A stretch of DNA of 64,000 nucleotides from Domibacillus tundrae (GCF_000970675.1 NZ_LAJA01000012.1:19554-83553), one strand, 5' to 3'; counted from the stretch's first letter, positions 25,263-35,280 are shown. Numbers and translations: made by a program. Notes: generated by a model from the letters alone, not told the origin.

Positions 25263-25982
25263 ATGTATCCATACTGGTACCCATATTCCGAAGTAAATCC
25301 AGGGTTTTTTGGTGTTTCTCCCTATGAGGCATTCCCTGTAGTTGTGGGAGATGTACTGCCTCAGTCATTCGGATTAGGACGGCGCTGGATTGTGCAGGAA
25401 GGCGGCTGGCGCGGCGTATGGACACGGCGCGGAAATAGCAACGTGTTTGATGGAAGATGGTCCATGGCAGGACAAACGGATATTACAGCTGTACTGACCA
25501 TGTATACATTCGGGCACAATGTTTTAATTGTACGGCGAAACAGCAGTGATGGGAATAATTGCACCTACACAGGAACGTTTGGTGCTGGCGGGAGAACCGC
25601 AAGCGGCCAAAACGTCTGCAACCGCGGTGGCGGAGCATGGAGTGCGGTCATTGAACGACGTGATCAGCCGCAGCCACCGCAGCCACAGGACCGATTAGGA
25701 AGAAGATGGAATGAACAAGAAGGCGGCTGGAACGGCGTATGGACACGGCGCGGAAACAGCAATGTTTTTGACGCCAGATGGACACAGCCCGGCCACAGAG
25801 ATGTAACGGCTGTTTTGACCATCTATCTGCAAGGAAATAATGTTCGGATTGAGAGACGAAATAGCAGCGACGGGAACAATTGTGATTACAGAGGCACGCT
25901 CTCGAGTGACGGCAGAACTGCCTCCGGTCAATTCACCTGTGACCAGGGCGGCGGCGGCTGGCGTGCAACGATTTTAAGATAA
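25263..25982 (+). CDS. Orphan protein with two ~100-residue Trp/Gly-rich beta repeats
   Basis: 239 residues. A Tyr/Pro-rich head (MYPYWYPYSEVNPGFFG) without signal peptide is followed by two near-copies of one domain, about 37-137 and 145-239, separated by a Pro/Gln linker. Each has LGRRW, EGGWxGVWTRRGNSNVFD, VTAVLT, RRNSSDGNNC, a second Cys in CxxGGGxW, so one disulphide or metal pair per repeat is possible. The alternating pattern suggests a beta barrel of lipocalin or avidin type. Tyr-rich head and lack of secretion signal recall spore surface proteins, which is inference. Ribosome site ATGGAGGAG. Confidence 0.75.
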   Translation: MYPYWYPYSEVNPGFFGVSPYEAFPVVVGDVLPQSFGLGRRWIVQEGGWRGVWTRRGNSNVFDGRWSMAGQTDITAVLTMYTFGHNVLIVRRNSSDGNNCTYTGTFGAGGRTASGQNVCNRGGGAWSAVIERRDQPQPPQPQDRLGRRWNEQEGGWNGVWTRRGNSNVFDARWTQPGHRDVTAVLTIYLQGNNVRIERRNSSDGNNCDYRGTLSSDGRTASGQFTCDQGGGGWRATILR

Positions 25983-25986
25983 TTTA

Positions 25987-26015
25987 AAAGGCTTCCGAAA
26001 AATCGGAAGCCCTTC
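25987..26015. terminator. Bidirectional terminator
   Basis: AAGGCTTCCGA/TCGGAAGCCCTT stem with short loop between convergent genes. Confidence 0.85.
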
Positions 26016-26018
26016 CTT

Positions 26019-27899
26019 TTATCCTTCCACTTTTTGGGCCAGATACTCCCACCGCTCCAGCATATGATCAAGTTTTTCTTTCAACGCTGTTTCTTCTGCC
26101 ATTAGGCTGTTTAATTTTTCAAAATCACTGCCGGCTGTTGCCATTTCAGCAGCGATCTCTTCTAATCGCCTTTCTGCTGCTTCCATGTCGTCTTCAATCG
26201 TTTCCCACTCCCGTGTTTCCGAGTACGACATTTTCTTTTTTCGTTCCGGACGGGGCGGTGGTGCTGCGGCTGTTTTCATTTTTTCTTCTAAAGCAGGAGA
26301 CTCCTGTTCTTCTTCAAGAAAGTCAGAGTAGCTGCCATAGTAATAGTCCACAACACCATGTCCTTTAAAAACAAGCAGCTGATGACACGCTTTATCAAGA
26401 AAATACCGGTCATGTGACACTGTTACAACGACGCCCGGAAAGTGCTCGAGGTACTCTTCCAAAATCGTCAGCGTCTGTGTGTCCAAGTCATTGGTCGGTT
26501 CATCCAAAAGCAGGACATTTGGGGCTGACATTAAAATATTCAATAAATAAAGACGCCGTTTTTCCCCGCCAGACAGCTTGCGAATGAGCGTGCCGTGCGT
26601 ATGCATCGGAAACAAAAACTTCTCCAGCATTTGCGCAGCGGAAATAAAGCTGCCGTCTTTTAGCTGAATTGATTCCGCCGTTTCACGAATGTACTCAATC
26701 ATGCGTTTGCCTTCATCCATATCCTCATTTTCCTGTGTGTAGTAGCCAATTTTCACGGTCTGCCCCAGATCCAGCTCTCCTGCATCAACGGCTTCGCGTC
26801 CGGCGATGATGTTTAGAAGCGTCGATTTCCCGCTGCCGTTGTGGCCGACAATGCCAATCCGGTCTCCCCGTTTAAAGAGAAATGAAAAATCAGCTAAAAT
26901 AGACTGGCTGCCAAACGATTTTTGAACATTTTTTAATTCTAATACTTTTTTGCCGAGGCGGGCGCCGCCCAGATCCATTTCGAGCGACCCGCTTTCCGTT
27001 TTATTCTTCACATCGGCATCGAGCGTTTCAAAGCGCTGAATGCGGGCTTTTTGTTTTGTTGTCCGCGCTTTGGCGCCTTTTCGCATCCAGGCGAGCTCTT
27101 TTTTAAACAAGCTTTCTTTTTTGCTTTGTTCAAGCGATTCATTTTCTTCTCGAATTGCCTTCGACTCTAGGAAATCTGCATAGTTCCCTTTATATTCATA
27201 TAATTTCCCACGCTCAAGCTCCCAAATTTTATCGGCCACTGCATCAAGGAAATACCGGTCATGCGTGACGAACAAAACCGCTTTTTGCGCTTTCTTTAAA
27301 TACTCCTGCAGCCACTTGATGCTGTCGTAGTCCAGATGGTTAGTCGGTTCATCCAAAATAAGCAGATCCGATGTATCAATAAGTGTTTTCGCCAGCGCCG
27401 CCCGCTTTTTCTGGCCGCCGGACAGTTCAGACAGCTTACGGGTGAAATCAGGCAAACCGAGTTTCATTAAAATGGTTTTTGCTTCGGCGCTCGTATCCCA
27501 TGCGTTAAGGTCATCCATTCGCTGTTGACGCGTCATCAATTCTTGCTGAACCGTTTCGTCTTCCGGTTTTTCCTGCAGCTTCAATAATGCCAGTTCATAT
27601 TCCTTAATAGCTGTAAAAACCGGCGACTGGCTTGCATACATATAATCGATAATCGTCAAACGTTCATCAAATTCAGGATTTTGAGACAAATACGAAATCG
27701 AGTAATCATTCGGATGATCTTTTTTTCCCGTATCATAGTCATCCAGCCCTGCAATCACATTTAGCAGCGTGGATTTTCCGGTGCCGTTAATGCCAAGAAC
27801 ACCAATTTTATCTCCTTCTGTAATGGAAAACGAAATATCGTGAAACAGCGTTTTTTCACCTAATGTTTTTGTTAATGCTTCTATAGTAAAAACGTTCAT
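26019..27899 (-). CDS. yfmR: ABC-F family ribosome-associated ATPase
   Basis: 626 residues from ATG 27899 (AGGAGAAGGAG upstream). Two ATPase domains: Walker A GINGTGKST and GHNGSGKST, signatures LSGGQKKR and LSGGEKRR, Walker B ILDEPTNHLD and LLDEPTNDLD. The inter-domain linker (about 240-320) is the tRNA-interacting P-site element and the C-terminal coiled coil (about 560-626) is as in Uup/YfmR. No membrane segments. YfmR acts at the ribosomal E site to relieve stalled, for example polyproline, translation. Confidence 0.93.
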   Translation of the reverse strand: MNVFTIEALTKTLGEKTLFHDISFSITEGDKIGVLGINGTGKSTLLNVIAGLDDYDTGKKDHPNDYSISYLSQNPEFDERLTIIDYMYASQSPVFTAIKEYELALLKLQEKPEDETVQQELMTRQQRMDDLNAWDTSAEAKTILMKLGLPDFTRKLSELSGGQKKRAALAKTLIDTSDLLILDEPTNHLDYDSIKWLQEYLKKAQKAVLFVTHDRYFLDAVADKIWELERGKLYEYKGNYADFLESKAIREENESLEQSKKESLFKKELAWMRKGAKARTTKQKARIQRFETLDADVKNKTESGSLEMDLGGARLGKKVLELKNVQKSFGSQSILADFSFLFKRGDRIGIVGHNGSGKSTLLNIIAGREAVDAGELDLGQTVKIGYYTQENEDMDEGKRMIEYIRETAESIQLKDGSFISAAQMLEKFLFPMHTHGTLIRKLSGGEKRRLYLLNILMSAPNVLLLDEPTNDLDTQTLTILEEYLEHFPGVVVTVSHDRYFLDKACHQLLVFKGHGVVDYYYGSYSDFLEEEQESPALEEKMKTAAAPPPRPERKKKMSYSETREWETIEDDMEAAERRLEEIAAEMATAGSDFEKLNSLMAEETALKEKLDHMLERWEYLAQKVEG

Positions 27900-27973
27900 A
27901 GTTTTCTCCTTCTCCTGCTGGTCTTTTTTCATTTTACCATTGTTCCATGTATAATGGACGCGAGGTGGTTCAA

Positions 27974-28537
27974 TTGATCAAAACGATTTTGCTTTCGGGC
28001 TATAAAAGCCATGAGCTTGGCATATGGGATCAGAAGCATCCGGGGATTTTTATCATCAAAAATGCGATTGAGCAGCAGCTGCGTACGCTGATCGATGAAG
28101 GACTCCAATGGGTGATTATTGGCGGGCAGCCAGGCATTGAATTATGGGGCGCAGAGGTTGTTTTTTCATTAAAAGAAGAATTTCCTGACTTGAAGCTCGG
28201 CGTGCTCATGCCGTTTTTGGAACAGGAGAAAAACTGGAAGGAAGAGCGGCAGGAACATTACAAAAGCATCATCGCCCAGGCGGATTTCGCCCAGGCTGTT
28301 TCCAAAAAACCATACATCGGGCCGTGGCAGTTTAAGGCAAGAGATGAATTTTCATTAGACAACACGGAGGCGCTTTTGCTTGTTTATGATGAAGAAAAAG
28401 AAGGGTCACCTAAATTTTTAAAAGAGGCCGCAGACAAGCGGACTAAAAAAGGGGATTATCCAATTTTTATAGTCTCCATGTATGATTTACAGGTTGCAGC
28501 GGAAGAATTACAGGATAAAGAGCGGTCGGACTGGTGA
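27974..28537 (+). CDS. ypsA: YpsA (SLOG/DUF1273) family protein
   Basis: 187 residues from TTG 27974 with GAGGTGG five bases upstream. Rossmann-like SLOG fold: LLSGYKSHELGIW at the N terminus, VIIGGQPGIELWGAEV (Gly-rich nucleotide loop) and LLLVYDEEKEGSPKFLK. YpsA influences cell division in Bacillus and Staphylococcus, probably by binding a nucleotide-like ligand. In B. subtilis gpsB lies next to it, but that gene is not present here. Confidence 0.88.
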   Translation: MIKTILLSGYKSHELGIWDQKHPGIFIIKNAIEQQLRTLIDEGLQWVIIGGQPGIELWGAEVVFSLKEEFPDLKLGVLMPFLEQEKNWKEERQEHYKSIIAQADFAQAVSKKPYIGPWQFKARDEFSLDNTEALLLVYDEEKEGSPKFLKEAADKRTKKGDYPIFIVSMYDLQVAAEELQDKERSDW

Positions 28538-28554
28538 TTATGCAGTTCGATTCC

Positions 28555-28584
28555 TTGAACAAATACGGTCTTTTAGCATATAAT
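28555..28584 (+). promoter_or_regulatory. Sigma-A type promoter
   Basis: TTGAAC (28555-28560) and TATAAT (28579-28584) with an 18-bp spacer, 44 bp before the next start codon. Confidence 0.6.
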
Positions 28585-28627
28585 ATAGATGATGAAAACG
28601 CTTACTTAACAGAAGGAGGTTTCAAGT

Positions 28628-29050
28628 ATGATTGAACATAAAAACTTGTCTCTTCACTTGTCAAAGGACCAGTTAAAAGGCATCGTTCATGAGCTGGCAC
28701 AGCAGCACTATTTAATTTTCTGGGGCTTTGACCGGGGCACGATGATTTTAAATGTTTATCATGCCGCTGCGAATAATCAGTTTGCATTCGTCCGTCACCG
28801 CGACACGATGGAGCTTATCTATGCTAAAATTGTCGATGATGATGTCTTAACCCGACTGAACCGGACTATTCAATTTACAACACAGGCAGAGCAGCACGAA
28901 AAGAAAAAAGCGGCTCTTTCAAAAGAAGTGCACTATAAAGAACTCGACTATTATTTAAGTGAGCTTCATGACTATATGAAGCAGGGTAATAAAGAAAAAA
29001 TAGCGGAAACAAAAGCGATTTTAGCTTCGCTCACATCTGATGCTTCATAG
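28628..29050 (+). CDS. Unrecognised 140-residue soluble protein
   Basis: ATG with AGAAGGAGG upstream. N-terminal two-thirds is alpha/beta (LIFWGFDRGTMILNVYHAA); the C-terminal third is a charged helix (KEVHYKELDYYLSELHDYMK). No signal peptide, membrane helix or catalytic motif. Own promoter and terminator. Likely a Bacillaceae-specific hypothetical; I do not recognise the family. Confidence 0.75.
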   Translation: MIEHKNLSLHLSKDQLKGIVHELAQQHYLIFWGFDRGTMILNVYHAAANNQFAFVRHRDTMELIYAKIVDDDVLTRLNRTIQFTTQAEQHEKKKAALSKEVHYKELDYYLSELHDYMKQGNKEKIAETKAILASLTSDAS

Positions 29051-29087
29051 AACAGGCTGCCTGGGTTTCCCAGACAGCCTGTTTTTT
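29051..29087. terminator. Bidirectional terminator
   Basis: ACAGGCTG/CAGCCTGT with inner CTGGG/CCCAG and T run, between convergent genes. Confidence 0.85.
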
Positions 29088-30252
29088 AGTTATATTTCAC
29101 AGAAATAACGGATGCAGCTTGTTCCGCCTGCTTGCGTGCTTTTTCCACTGATTCTGCCGCGTTTAACACGACTGCCATGCGGCGGCCGACTTTTGTTTCC
29201 GGTTTTCCGAAAGCACGCACTTGCGTATCCGGTGTTTCCAGCGCTTTTTCAACCCCATTGATCTCGTAAGAAGATTGTTCCTCCCACGCTTTTATCGTAC
29301 GGCTTGCGCCAGGTGAAAGAAGACGGATCGCAGGAATTGGGTACCCAAGAATCGCCCGAATGTGAATGGCGAATTCCGACAAGTCCTGCGTCACCATCGT
29401 CACCATACCGGTATCATGCGGACGCGGCGACACTTCACTAAAGTAGATGCCGTCTTTTGTAATAAACAGCTCCACACCAAATAAGCCATAGCCGCCGAGC
29501 GCGTCAGTAATTTTTTTGGCAATCTCTTCTGCTTCCGCAATATGTATATCCGTCATATTATGAGGCTGCCATGATTCGATGTAGTCGCCGTCCTGCTGAA
29601 TGTGGCCGATCGGTGCGCAGTATGAGGTGCCCGATACAGAACGAACTGTCAGCAGTGTAATTTCAGATTCAAATGTAATAAATTCTTCTACGATGACACG
29701 TGTTTTTTTCGCGCGTCCGCCTTCCATCGCAGCATTCCAAGACAATGCCACATCATCAAACGAACGGCAGACACTTTGCCCTTTTCCGGACGAGCTCATG
29801 ATCGGCTTAATGACACATGGGGTACCGATTTTTTGTACCGCTTCTTCCAGTTCTTCGAGTGTATTAGCGAATTCATATTTTGCTGTCGGCAATCCCAGTG
29901 TTTCGCTTGCCAAACGGCGAATGCCTTCCCGGTCCATTGTCAAATTCGTCGCTTTCGCCGTAGGAACGACGTTAAAGCCTTCTTTTTCAAGCTCAATGAG
30001 TGTTTCCGTCGCAATCGCTTCAATTTCCGGGATAATGTAATCGGGTTTTTCCTGCTCAATCAATGCGCGTAATGCTGTACCATCAAGCATATTAATGACA
30101 TGGGAAGAATGAGCCACTTGCATCGCCGGTGCGTTTTCATAACGGTCCACAGCAATCGTCTTCACCCCGAGCCGCTGCGCTTCTAATACGACTTCTTTGC
30201 CAAGTTCTCCCGATCCGAGCATCATGATTGTTTTTGACTGTAATCCATTCAT
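29086..30252 (-). CDS. purT: Formate-dependent phosphoribosylglycinamide formyltransferase
   Basis: 388 residues of ATP-grasp type: [20 protein letters not shown] (N-terminal domain), [31 protein letters not shown] (ATP loop) and [24 protein letters not shown] (metal and substrate site). It makes formyl-GAR from formate, ATP and GAR in purine synthesis without folate. It stands alone, away from the main pur operon. Formate handling is a theme of the window (dehydrogenase, channel, PurT). Confidence 0.95.
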   Translation of the reverse strand: MNGLQSKTIMMLGSGELGKEVVLEAQRLGVKTIAVDRYENAPAMQVAHSSHVINMLDGTALRALIEQEKPDYIIPEIEAIATETLIELEKEGFNVVPTAKATNLTMDREGIRRLASETLGLPTAKYEFANTLEELEEAVQKIGTPCVIKPIMSSSGKGQSVCRSFDDVALSWNAAMEGGRAKKTRVIVEEFITFESEITLLTVRSVSGTSYCAPIGHIQQDGDYIESWQPHNMTDIHIAEAEEIAKKITDALGGYGLFGVELFITKDGIYFSEVSPRPHDTGMVTMVTQDLSEFAIHIRAILGYPIPAIRLLSPGASRTIKAWEEQSSYEINGVEKALETPDTQVRAFGKPETKVGRRMAVVLNAAESVEKARKQAEQAASVISVKYN

Positions 30253-30304
30253 CTAAGCATTCTCCTTAATATCCGTTATTTATGGTTCCTTTTTGCTTTT
30301 AACA

Positions 30305-30345
30305 TGAATTCGAACCCATTATAACACGTAAACATCGAACATATT
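30305..30345 (-). promoter_or_regulatory. purT promoter with possible PurR boxes
   Basis: Minus-strand TATAAT at 30323-30318 is flanked by ATCGAACATA (30334-30343) and, in opposite orientation, TTCGAATTCA (30305-30314), resembling a pair of inverted PurBoxes (core CGAAC). The match of the second is imperfect, so PurR control is tentative. Confidence 0.35.
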
Positions 30346-30444
30346 AAGAGAAAAACACACTATTATTCGTCAATAAACGTTTTGTTGCTTTTTCGTAAAA
30401 AACGGGAAAACAGAAATAAAAATATGAAAGCAGGTGACGAGATA

Positions 30445-31362
30445 ATGACAAATGAAAGGAAATCATGTCTCTTTTGCCAACGGGAACATTTATTACTTCC
30501 CATAAAACAAGAATATATTTGTGATGAGTGCCTAAATGAAGGAAATGGTGAACGGATGATGCAATGGGAAGCATTGCTTCAAAAACAAATGAACGATTAT
30601 AAACATTTTTGTAAGCGCTGTGTAAAGGTGGGGCATTCAGAAGACATCCATCAGGCACGTGTGAGTGGCCGCAAACTAAAATCAATCCTTCAATTTTTGG
30701 AAGTAAAGAAAAAACATTCTGTTCTAATTAGAATAAAGCGTATTCACAAGTTACTGAATACCATCCGGGAAGCAGATGTCTTCATTGAGGCATTTGAAAA
30801 ACGGGAAAAGGAAAACAAAATTTATAAAGGAATGGTAAAAAAAGTAACGATAAAGCGGAAAAATATTCAAAAAGAGCTCCAGTCACAAATGCCTTTCATT
30901 ATGAATGCAGACTTTTTTCATGATTGGGAGCAATTTTTATCGAAAGAGTTAGCTTTCTATGTTCTGACGCTTGAAAAAGAAAAAAGACTCAATGAATATG
31001 AACAGCGTTTTTCCCATAAAGTTGATGCTTATCATAAAGCAGTTAGAATGCATGGAAAACAAAATTCAAAATCGATCGAGGCACTGCATAAAGTTCGCAT
31101 CCAATCAAAATCCTTGCGGTATATTTATAAGGAATTAAGCGAACTGATGGATCAAAATTTCACTTCAGAAAAAGAGTACTATAAAAAAATACAAACTCAA
31201 TTTGGAGCTATAAATGATGTGCAGGATTGGCTGAATAAAGTGAAACAATATAGAAACAAGCTGAATGCTTCAAAAAAAGACATCGGATATGTCAAGAAAA
31301 GCCTGAAAATTCAATTAAAAGAGATGATTGAAAATGTTGATTTGCCCCAACCTAACGATTAA
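30445..31362 (+). CDS. CHAD domain protein with N-terminal double-CxxC zinc ribbon
   Basis: 305 residues from ATG 30445 (CAGGTGA seven bases upstream). Residues 7-33 carry two Cys pairs, CLFCQREH and CDECL, a probable zinc ribbon. Residues about 45-295 form the all-helical CHAD domain with its conserved basic helices: DIHQARVSGRKLKSILQFL and, in the second half, ALHKVRIQSKSLRYIYKELS. CHAD domains bind polyphosphate through these basic faces. No CYTH triphosphatase domain is attached. Zinc ribbon plus CHAD is an unusual pairing. Confidence 0.85.
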   Translation: MTNERKSCLFCQREHLLLPIKQEYICDECLNEGNGERMMQWEALLQKQMNDYKHFCKRCVKVGHSEDIHQARVSGRKLKSILQFLEVKKKHSVLIRIKRIHKLLNTIREADVFIEAFEKREKENKIYKGMVKKVTIKRKNIQKELQSQMPFIMNADFFHDWEQFLSKELAFYVLTLEKEKRLNEYEQRFSHKVDAYHKAVRMHGKQNSKSIEALHKVRIQSKSLRYIYKELSELMDQNFTSEKEYYKKIQTQFGAINDVQDWLNKVKQYRNKLNASKKDIGYVKKSLKIQLKEMIENVDLPQPND

Positions 31363-31439
31363 AATACCGTAATGAGTTTATTTTAAAAAGGACGGTATTC
31401 ACTAGAAAATCGCCTTTTTCTATTTCACATAATGAGATT

Positions 31440-31471
31440 TAAAAAGCTGCCTATTTACAGGCAGCTTTTTG
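31440..31471. terminator. Terminator between convergent genes
   Basis: AAAAAGCTGCCT/AGGCAGCTTTTT stem with T runs on both sides. Confidence 0.85.
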
Positions 31472-31475
31472 GGAT

Positions 31476-33617
31476 TCACCGTTGGTTAAACGGCAGTGAA
31501 TGAGCAGGCAAAGGACGGTTAAAAAAGTATCCCTGCCCTTCATCGCAGTTTTCTTCTTTTAAATACTCCAGCTGGATTTCATCTTCAATCCCTTCCCCTA
31601 CCACATTCATTTCCAGACTATGGGCTAATGATATGATCGCGGATGTAATTCTTTTACCATTCAAGTCATTGTTAATATCATCGATAAAACAGCGGTCTAT
31701 TTTCACTTTATCAAATGGATATTGCCGTAAATAACTTAAAGAGGTGTAGCCTGTTCCAAAATCATCGATGGATATCGAAATGCCTGCTTGTTTTAATTTT
31801 AAAAGGCTTTCTTTTATTAATCCTACGTCATCCAGCAAAATGCTTTCCGTTACCTCAAGCTCCAGCCATTTTGATTCTAGGTTTGTTTCTTCTAATATAG
31901 TTAAAACGTCATCAACAAATTCCGTCTGCTGCAGTTGTTTCGTCGAGATATTAACGGCTACTTTGAAGGAAGGAATTCCTGAATCCTGCCATATTTTACT
32001 TTGCCGGCAGGCGGTTTGGAGTACCCAAGTCCCAATGCTGATAATCTGGCCGCTTTCCTCGGCAACAGGGATAAAATCATTTGGCGGGATCAGCCCGAAT
32101 TCCGGATGATTCCATCGAATTAACGCTTCCAGCGCCGTCAGATTTCCTGTTTTTAAATCCATAATCGGCTGATAGTATAATTCCAGCTCATTATTTGAAA
32201 CGGCACTCTTTAAATCGCGTTCAATGGTAAGTTTATAGGATGCCTTTAAATCCATTTCTTTCGTAAAGATTGTATAGCTGTTCCTTTTATATTTTTTCGT
32301 ATAATACATCGCTGTATCGGCATGCCTGATCAATTCTTGAGCATTATTTTCTTCTTTACCGCTGCTAAAAGCCAGCCCTATACTTATGTCTACAGTTATT
32401 GAATGCCCGGCAACATCAAAGTGCTCTTTCATGATCTGATTAATATGTTCAGCCAATTTAATCGCTTCTTCCTGAGAAACCTCTGGCAGAAGAATGGTGA
32501 ATTCGTCTCCAGACAGCCGGCTGATCGTATCCGTTTTTCGGAGATTTTGCTTTAGCCTTTCCGCAAACATTTTCAGCAGCTCATCGCCAATATGGTGGCC
32601 TAATGAATCATTAATGAGCTTGAAACGATCGATATCAAGAAACAAAACGGCAAATGAACGCCCATTCTCACTTGAAAAACGAACCATTTGGCTGAGCCGA
32701 TCTTCAAACAGCTTCCGATTTGGCAACTTTGTCAGTGTGTCATAAAAAGCGAGCTGTTCCATTTGCTGGTCCAGAAGAATTTTTTGCGTAATATCTCTTG
32801 CGATCCCATACGTGCCAATAATTTCTTCATTTACTTTCATCGGAAAATGAGTAGCGTTTAAATGGATTTCCTCTCCATTTTTTTTCGTAATAATGATCTC
32901 GGAACTGCTCGATATTCCCTTCTTTGCTTTTTCAAAATGCGTAATGGCTTTTGGCAGATCCTCTGGGATAACGAGGGGCGCGAAAGACATTTTCAACAAT
33001 TCATTTACTGAATAGCCCGTGATCGCTTCACTAGCAGGGTTCGCATGAATAAATTTCCCGTCGTCATCAAACGTGAAAATAGCATCTGGACTGTTATGAA
33101 AGAGGGACTCGTATCGCTCATTGCTTTCCTGAAGCAGATTTTCTGCAAACACTCGTTCTGTAATATCAATAACAGTCCCGAATAACGTAACATTCCCATC
33201 GATCTCTGCCAGTGTAGAATGAATTTCAGTGTGAATTAAACTACCGTCCTTTTTAAGCTTGCGAATTCTGTAGCTTCCCTCAATTTTTTCTTTTAATTTC
33301 CTTTTTTCAATCTTTTTCTGTATCATCGGAAAATCATCTGGATGGATAATTTTATCTAATGGCACTTCCCCGTTTGTTAATTCTGATTTTGTATAACCTA
33401 AAAGGTCAGCATAATAGGTATTAACGTATGAATACGTTTCATCTCCTAGTATGTACATACCTACTGAAGCGTTTTCAATCAGCGTATGAAACATGGTTTG
33501 ATAAAAAGAAAGTTCAGCATGATTTTTTTCATTATGATCCGTTAATTGAGTAATAAAATCACGCAAATAATGGTCGTCTTTCCTTAATGGGTGAGGCGTT
33601 TCATTCCATTCTTCCAT
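31476..33617 (-). CDS. PAS-PAS-GGDEF-EAL cyclic di-GMP protein
   Basis: 713 residues, no membrane segment. PAS 1 about 42-155 and PAS 2 about 165-280 (HNSPDAIFTFDDDGKFIHAN), GGDEF about 285-445 and EAL about 455-705. The GGDEF loop reads RLSGDEF (Ser for first Gly), which may lower cyclase activity. The EAL domain keeps EALIRW, the metal site DDFGTGYTS and Lys in KVKIDRCF, with GEGIED replacing the usual AEGVE. So it is probably a PAS-regulated phosphodiesterase. CAGGAG precedes the ATG. Follows the dCache-GGDEF gene by 27 bp and is probably co-transcribed. Confidence 0.92.
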   Translation of the reverse strand: MEEWNETPHPLRKDDHYLRDFITQLTDHNEKNHAELSFYQTMFHTLIENASVGMYILGDETYSYVNTYYADLLGYTKSELTNGEVPLDKIIHPDDFPMIQKKIEKRKLKEKIEGSYRIRKLKKDGSLIHTEIHSTLAEIDGNVTLFGTVIDITERVFAENLLQESNERYESLFHNSPDAIFTFDDDGKFIHANPASEAITGYSVNELLKMSFAPLVIPEDLPKAITHFEKAKKGISSSSEIIITKKNGEEIHLNATHFPMKVNEEIIGTYGIARDITQKILLDQQMEQLAFYDTLTKLPNRKLFEDRLSQMVRFSSENGRSFAVLFLDIDRFKLINDSLGHHIGDELLKMFAERLKQNLRKTDTISRLSGDEFTILLPEVSQEEAIKLAEHINQIMKEHFDVAGHSITVDISIGLAFSSGKEENNAQELIRHADTAMYYTKKYKRNSYTIFTKEMDLKASYKLTIERDLKSAVSNNELELYYQPIMDLKTGNLTALEALIRWNHPEFGLIPPNDFIPVAEESGQIISIGTWVLQTACRQSKIWQDSGIPSFKVAVNISTKQLQQTEFVDDVLTILEETNLESKWLELEVTESILLDDVGLIKESLLKLKQAGISISIDDFGTGYTSLSYLRQYPFDKVKIDRCFIDDINNDLNGKRITSAIISLAHSLEMNVVGEGIEDEIQLEYLKEENCDEGQGYFFNRPLPAHSLPFNQR

Positions 33618-33644
33618 TCATCACATCTCCTGAGAACTATTTTC

Positions 33645-35186
33645 TCAATCTGCATAAATCGTTGTTTTGTTTCGGCCATCTGCTTTTGATTGATAAAGAG
33701 CAAAGTCCGCTTTTTCTATCACTTCAGTTGATTGCCCGGCATTTTCCGGGTAAACAGCTATACCAAGAGAGATCGTAACAGCCCCTCCTGTAGGACTTTT
33801 ACTTGTTTCTATTTCACTTCTTAAGCGTTCTGCTAAACTGGCTGCTGTTTCCATGTTTCCTGTCTTGACAAGAATCCCAAACTCTTCTCCTCCAAATCGG
33901 AAGCATACATCTTCTACTCTAGAAAACTTCTGCATAATGGACGCTGTAAACACTAAAACCTCATCCCCTTTTACATGCCCGTATGTATCATTCACCTTTT
34001 TAAAATGATCAATATCCAGCAAAATGAGGCAAAAAGGAAGTTGGCTTTCAATCCATCCTTGCATGACCTGTTCGAATGTCTTGCGGTTTGCTATCCCTGT
34101 TAATCCATCGATTCGATTCTCACTATTCAACTGGTCAAAATGATTATGGATATGATGGGCAAGCTGGCGCACTTCATATACTCTCGAACGAATGATTGGC
34201 CGGTCAAGAGGAGCAGTTTTATTGTCTGCAATCGCATCTTCTGAAAATTTAGCCAGCTGATAAAGAGGCTTTGAAATGATGAAAGAAACCCCAAATGCTA
34301 TCAGCAAAATAAAAAGAAGAAATGGCAGCCCTTGCATAATCATTGAAACAATTAATTTATTCAACGGTTCTTTTAATACTGAAACAGGCGTTTGAGAAAC
34401 AATTCCCCAGCCACTGCTTTTTTCATAGGAGTATCCAGTAAAATATTCAGTTCCTAATGAATTTTTTGTTTGCTCGAAGCTGCTTTTCCCTGATATTACT
34501 TTTTGAATGATGGCATTTCCAGATACAAATTCATTGATGCGCTTCTTATTTGGATGAAAGATTAAATGGCCCTGCCTGTCGACCACATACACATAGGAGC
34601 CGTTTCCATAAAAGTGTTCATTCAGCATATTGCTTAACACATTGTCTTCCTCTAAATAAATCGTTCCGCCTACAAATCCTTTATATGTTCCTTCTTTATC
34701 AAAAACAGGAGAAGAAACGAGGAGAATAAGCCTTCCTGATGTCGCCAAATAAGGGTCTGAAATAAATGGTTTCTTCAACTCGACTGCCTCAATCGATACT
34801 TCGGAAGTTAACTGGGTCCCTACGGCCAAACCTGAACCAGTTGGGCTAACTTGTTGAATCACCCGATTTGAATCAGCGAAAAAAATTGAATTAAAATACT
34901 GTTTATTCGCCTGCAGCAAAAGGTCTGTTTCTTTCTGTGTTAATGTTTGTTCTTGAGCGTTATTTGCAATAAAATTCATATTCTCCTGCATGCTGGTTAA
35001 TAATATATGGGTTTCTGATGAAATCTTTTTGGCATATTGATAGTTGTTCTCCAAATGATTTAATGCCAATGAGTTTCGTGTTGAACTAAAAGCCGAATAA
35101 CCGCCTACTATTGCTGTTAACAACGCAGAAACCAGTACTAATACACCAATCATGAACCGAAGCGTCATTCCTTTGTATCTCTTCAC
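33645..35186 (-). CDS. dCache-GGDEF membrane diguanylate cyclase
   Basis: 513 residues. Membrane helix about 10-32, extracytoplasmic double Cache sensor about 35-280, second helix about 285-308, a short HAMP-like linker and a GGDEF domain about 345-510 with DGLTGIANRKTFEQ, LILLDIDHFKKVNDTYGH and intact RFGGEEF. It should sense a small external ligand and make c-di-GMP. Start is a GTG; an ATG seven codons on lacks good spacing. Paired with the downstream GGDEF-EAL gene. Confidence 0.92.
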   Translation of the reverse strand: MKRYKGMTLRFMIGVLVLVSALLTAIVGGYSAFSSTRNSLALNHLENNYQYAKKISSETHILLTSMQENMNFIANNAQEQTLTQKETDLLLQANKQYFNSIFFADSNRVIQQVSPTGSGLAVGTQLTSEVSIEAVELKKPFISDPYLATSGRLILLVSSPVFDKEGTYKGFVGGTIYLEEDNVLSNMLNEHFYGNGSYVYVVDRQGHLIFHPNKKRINEFVSGNAIIQKVISGKSSFEQTKNSLGTEYFTGYSYEKSSGWGIVSQTPVSVLKEPLNKLIVSMIMQGLPFLLFILLIAFGVSFIISKPLYQLAKFSEDAIADNKTAPLDRPIIRSRVYEVRQLAHHIHNHFDQLNSENRIDGLTGIANRKTFEQVMQGWIESQLPFCLILLDIDHFKKVNDTYGHVKGDEVLVFTASIMQKFSRVEDVCFRFGGEEFGILVKTGNMETAASLAERLRSEIETSKSPTGGAVTISLGIAVYPENAGQSTEVIEKADFALYQSKADGRNKTTIYAD

Positions 35187-35280
35187 CTTTCACCCATCCC
35201 TGTTATAGAATTAAAAACAGCAGATTTCCTGCAAAGTTAACTCAATTGCTATCATCCATTCAATTTCTTTTATTTTTATA

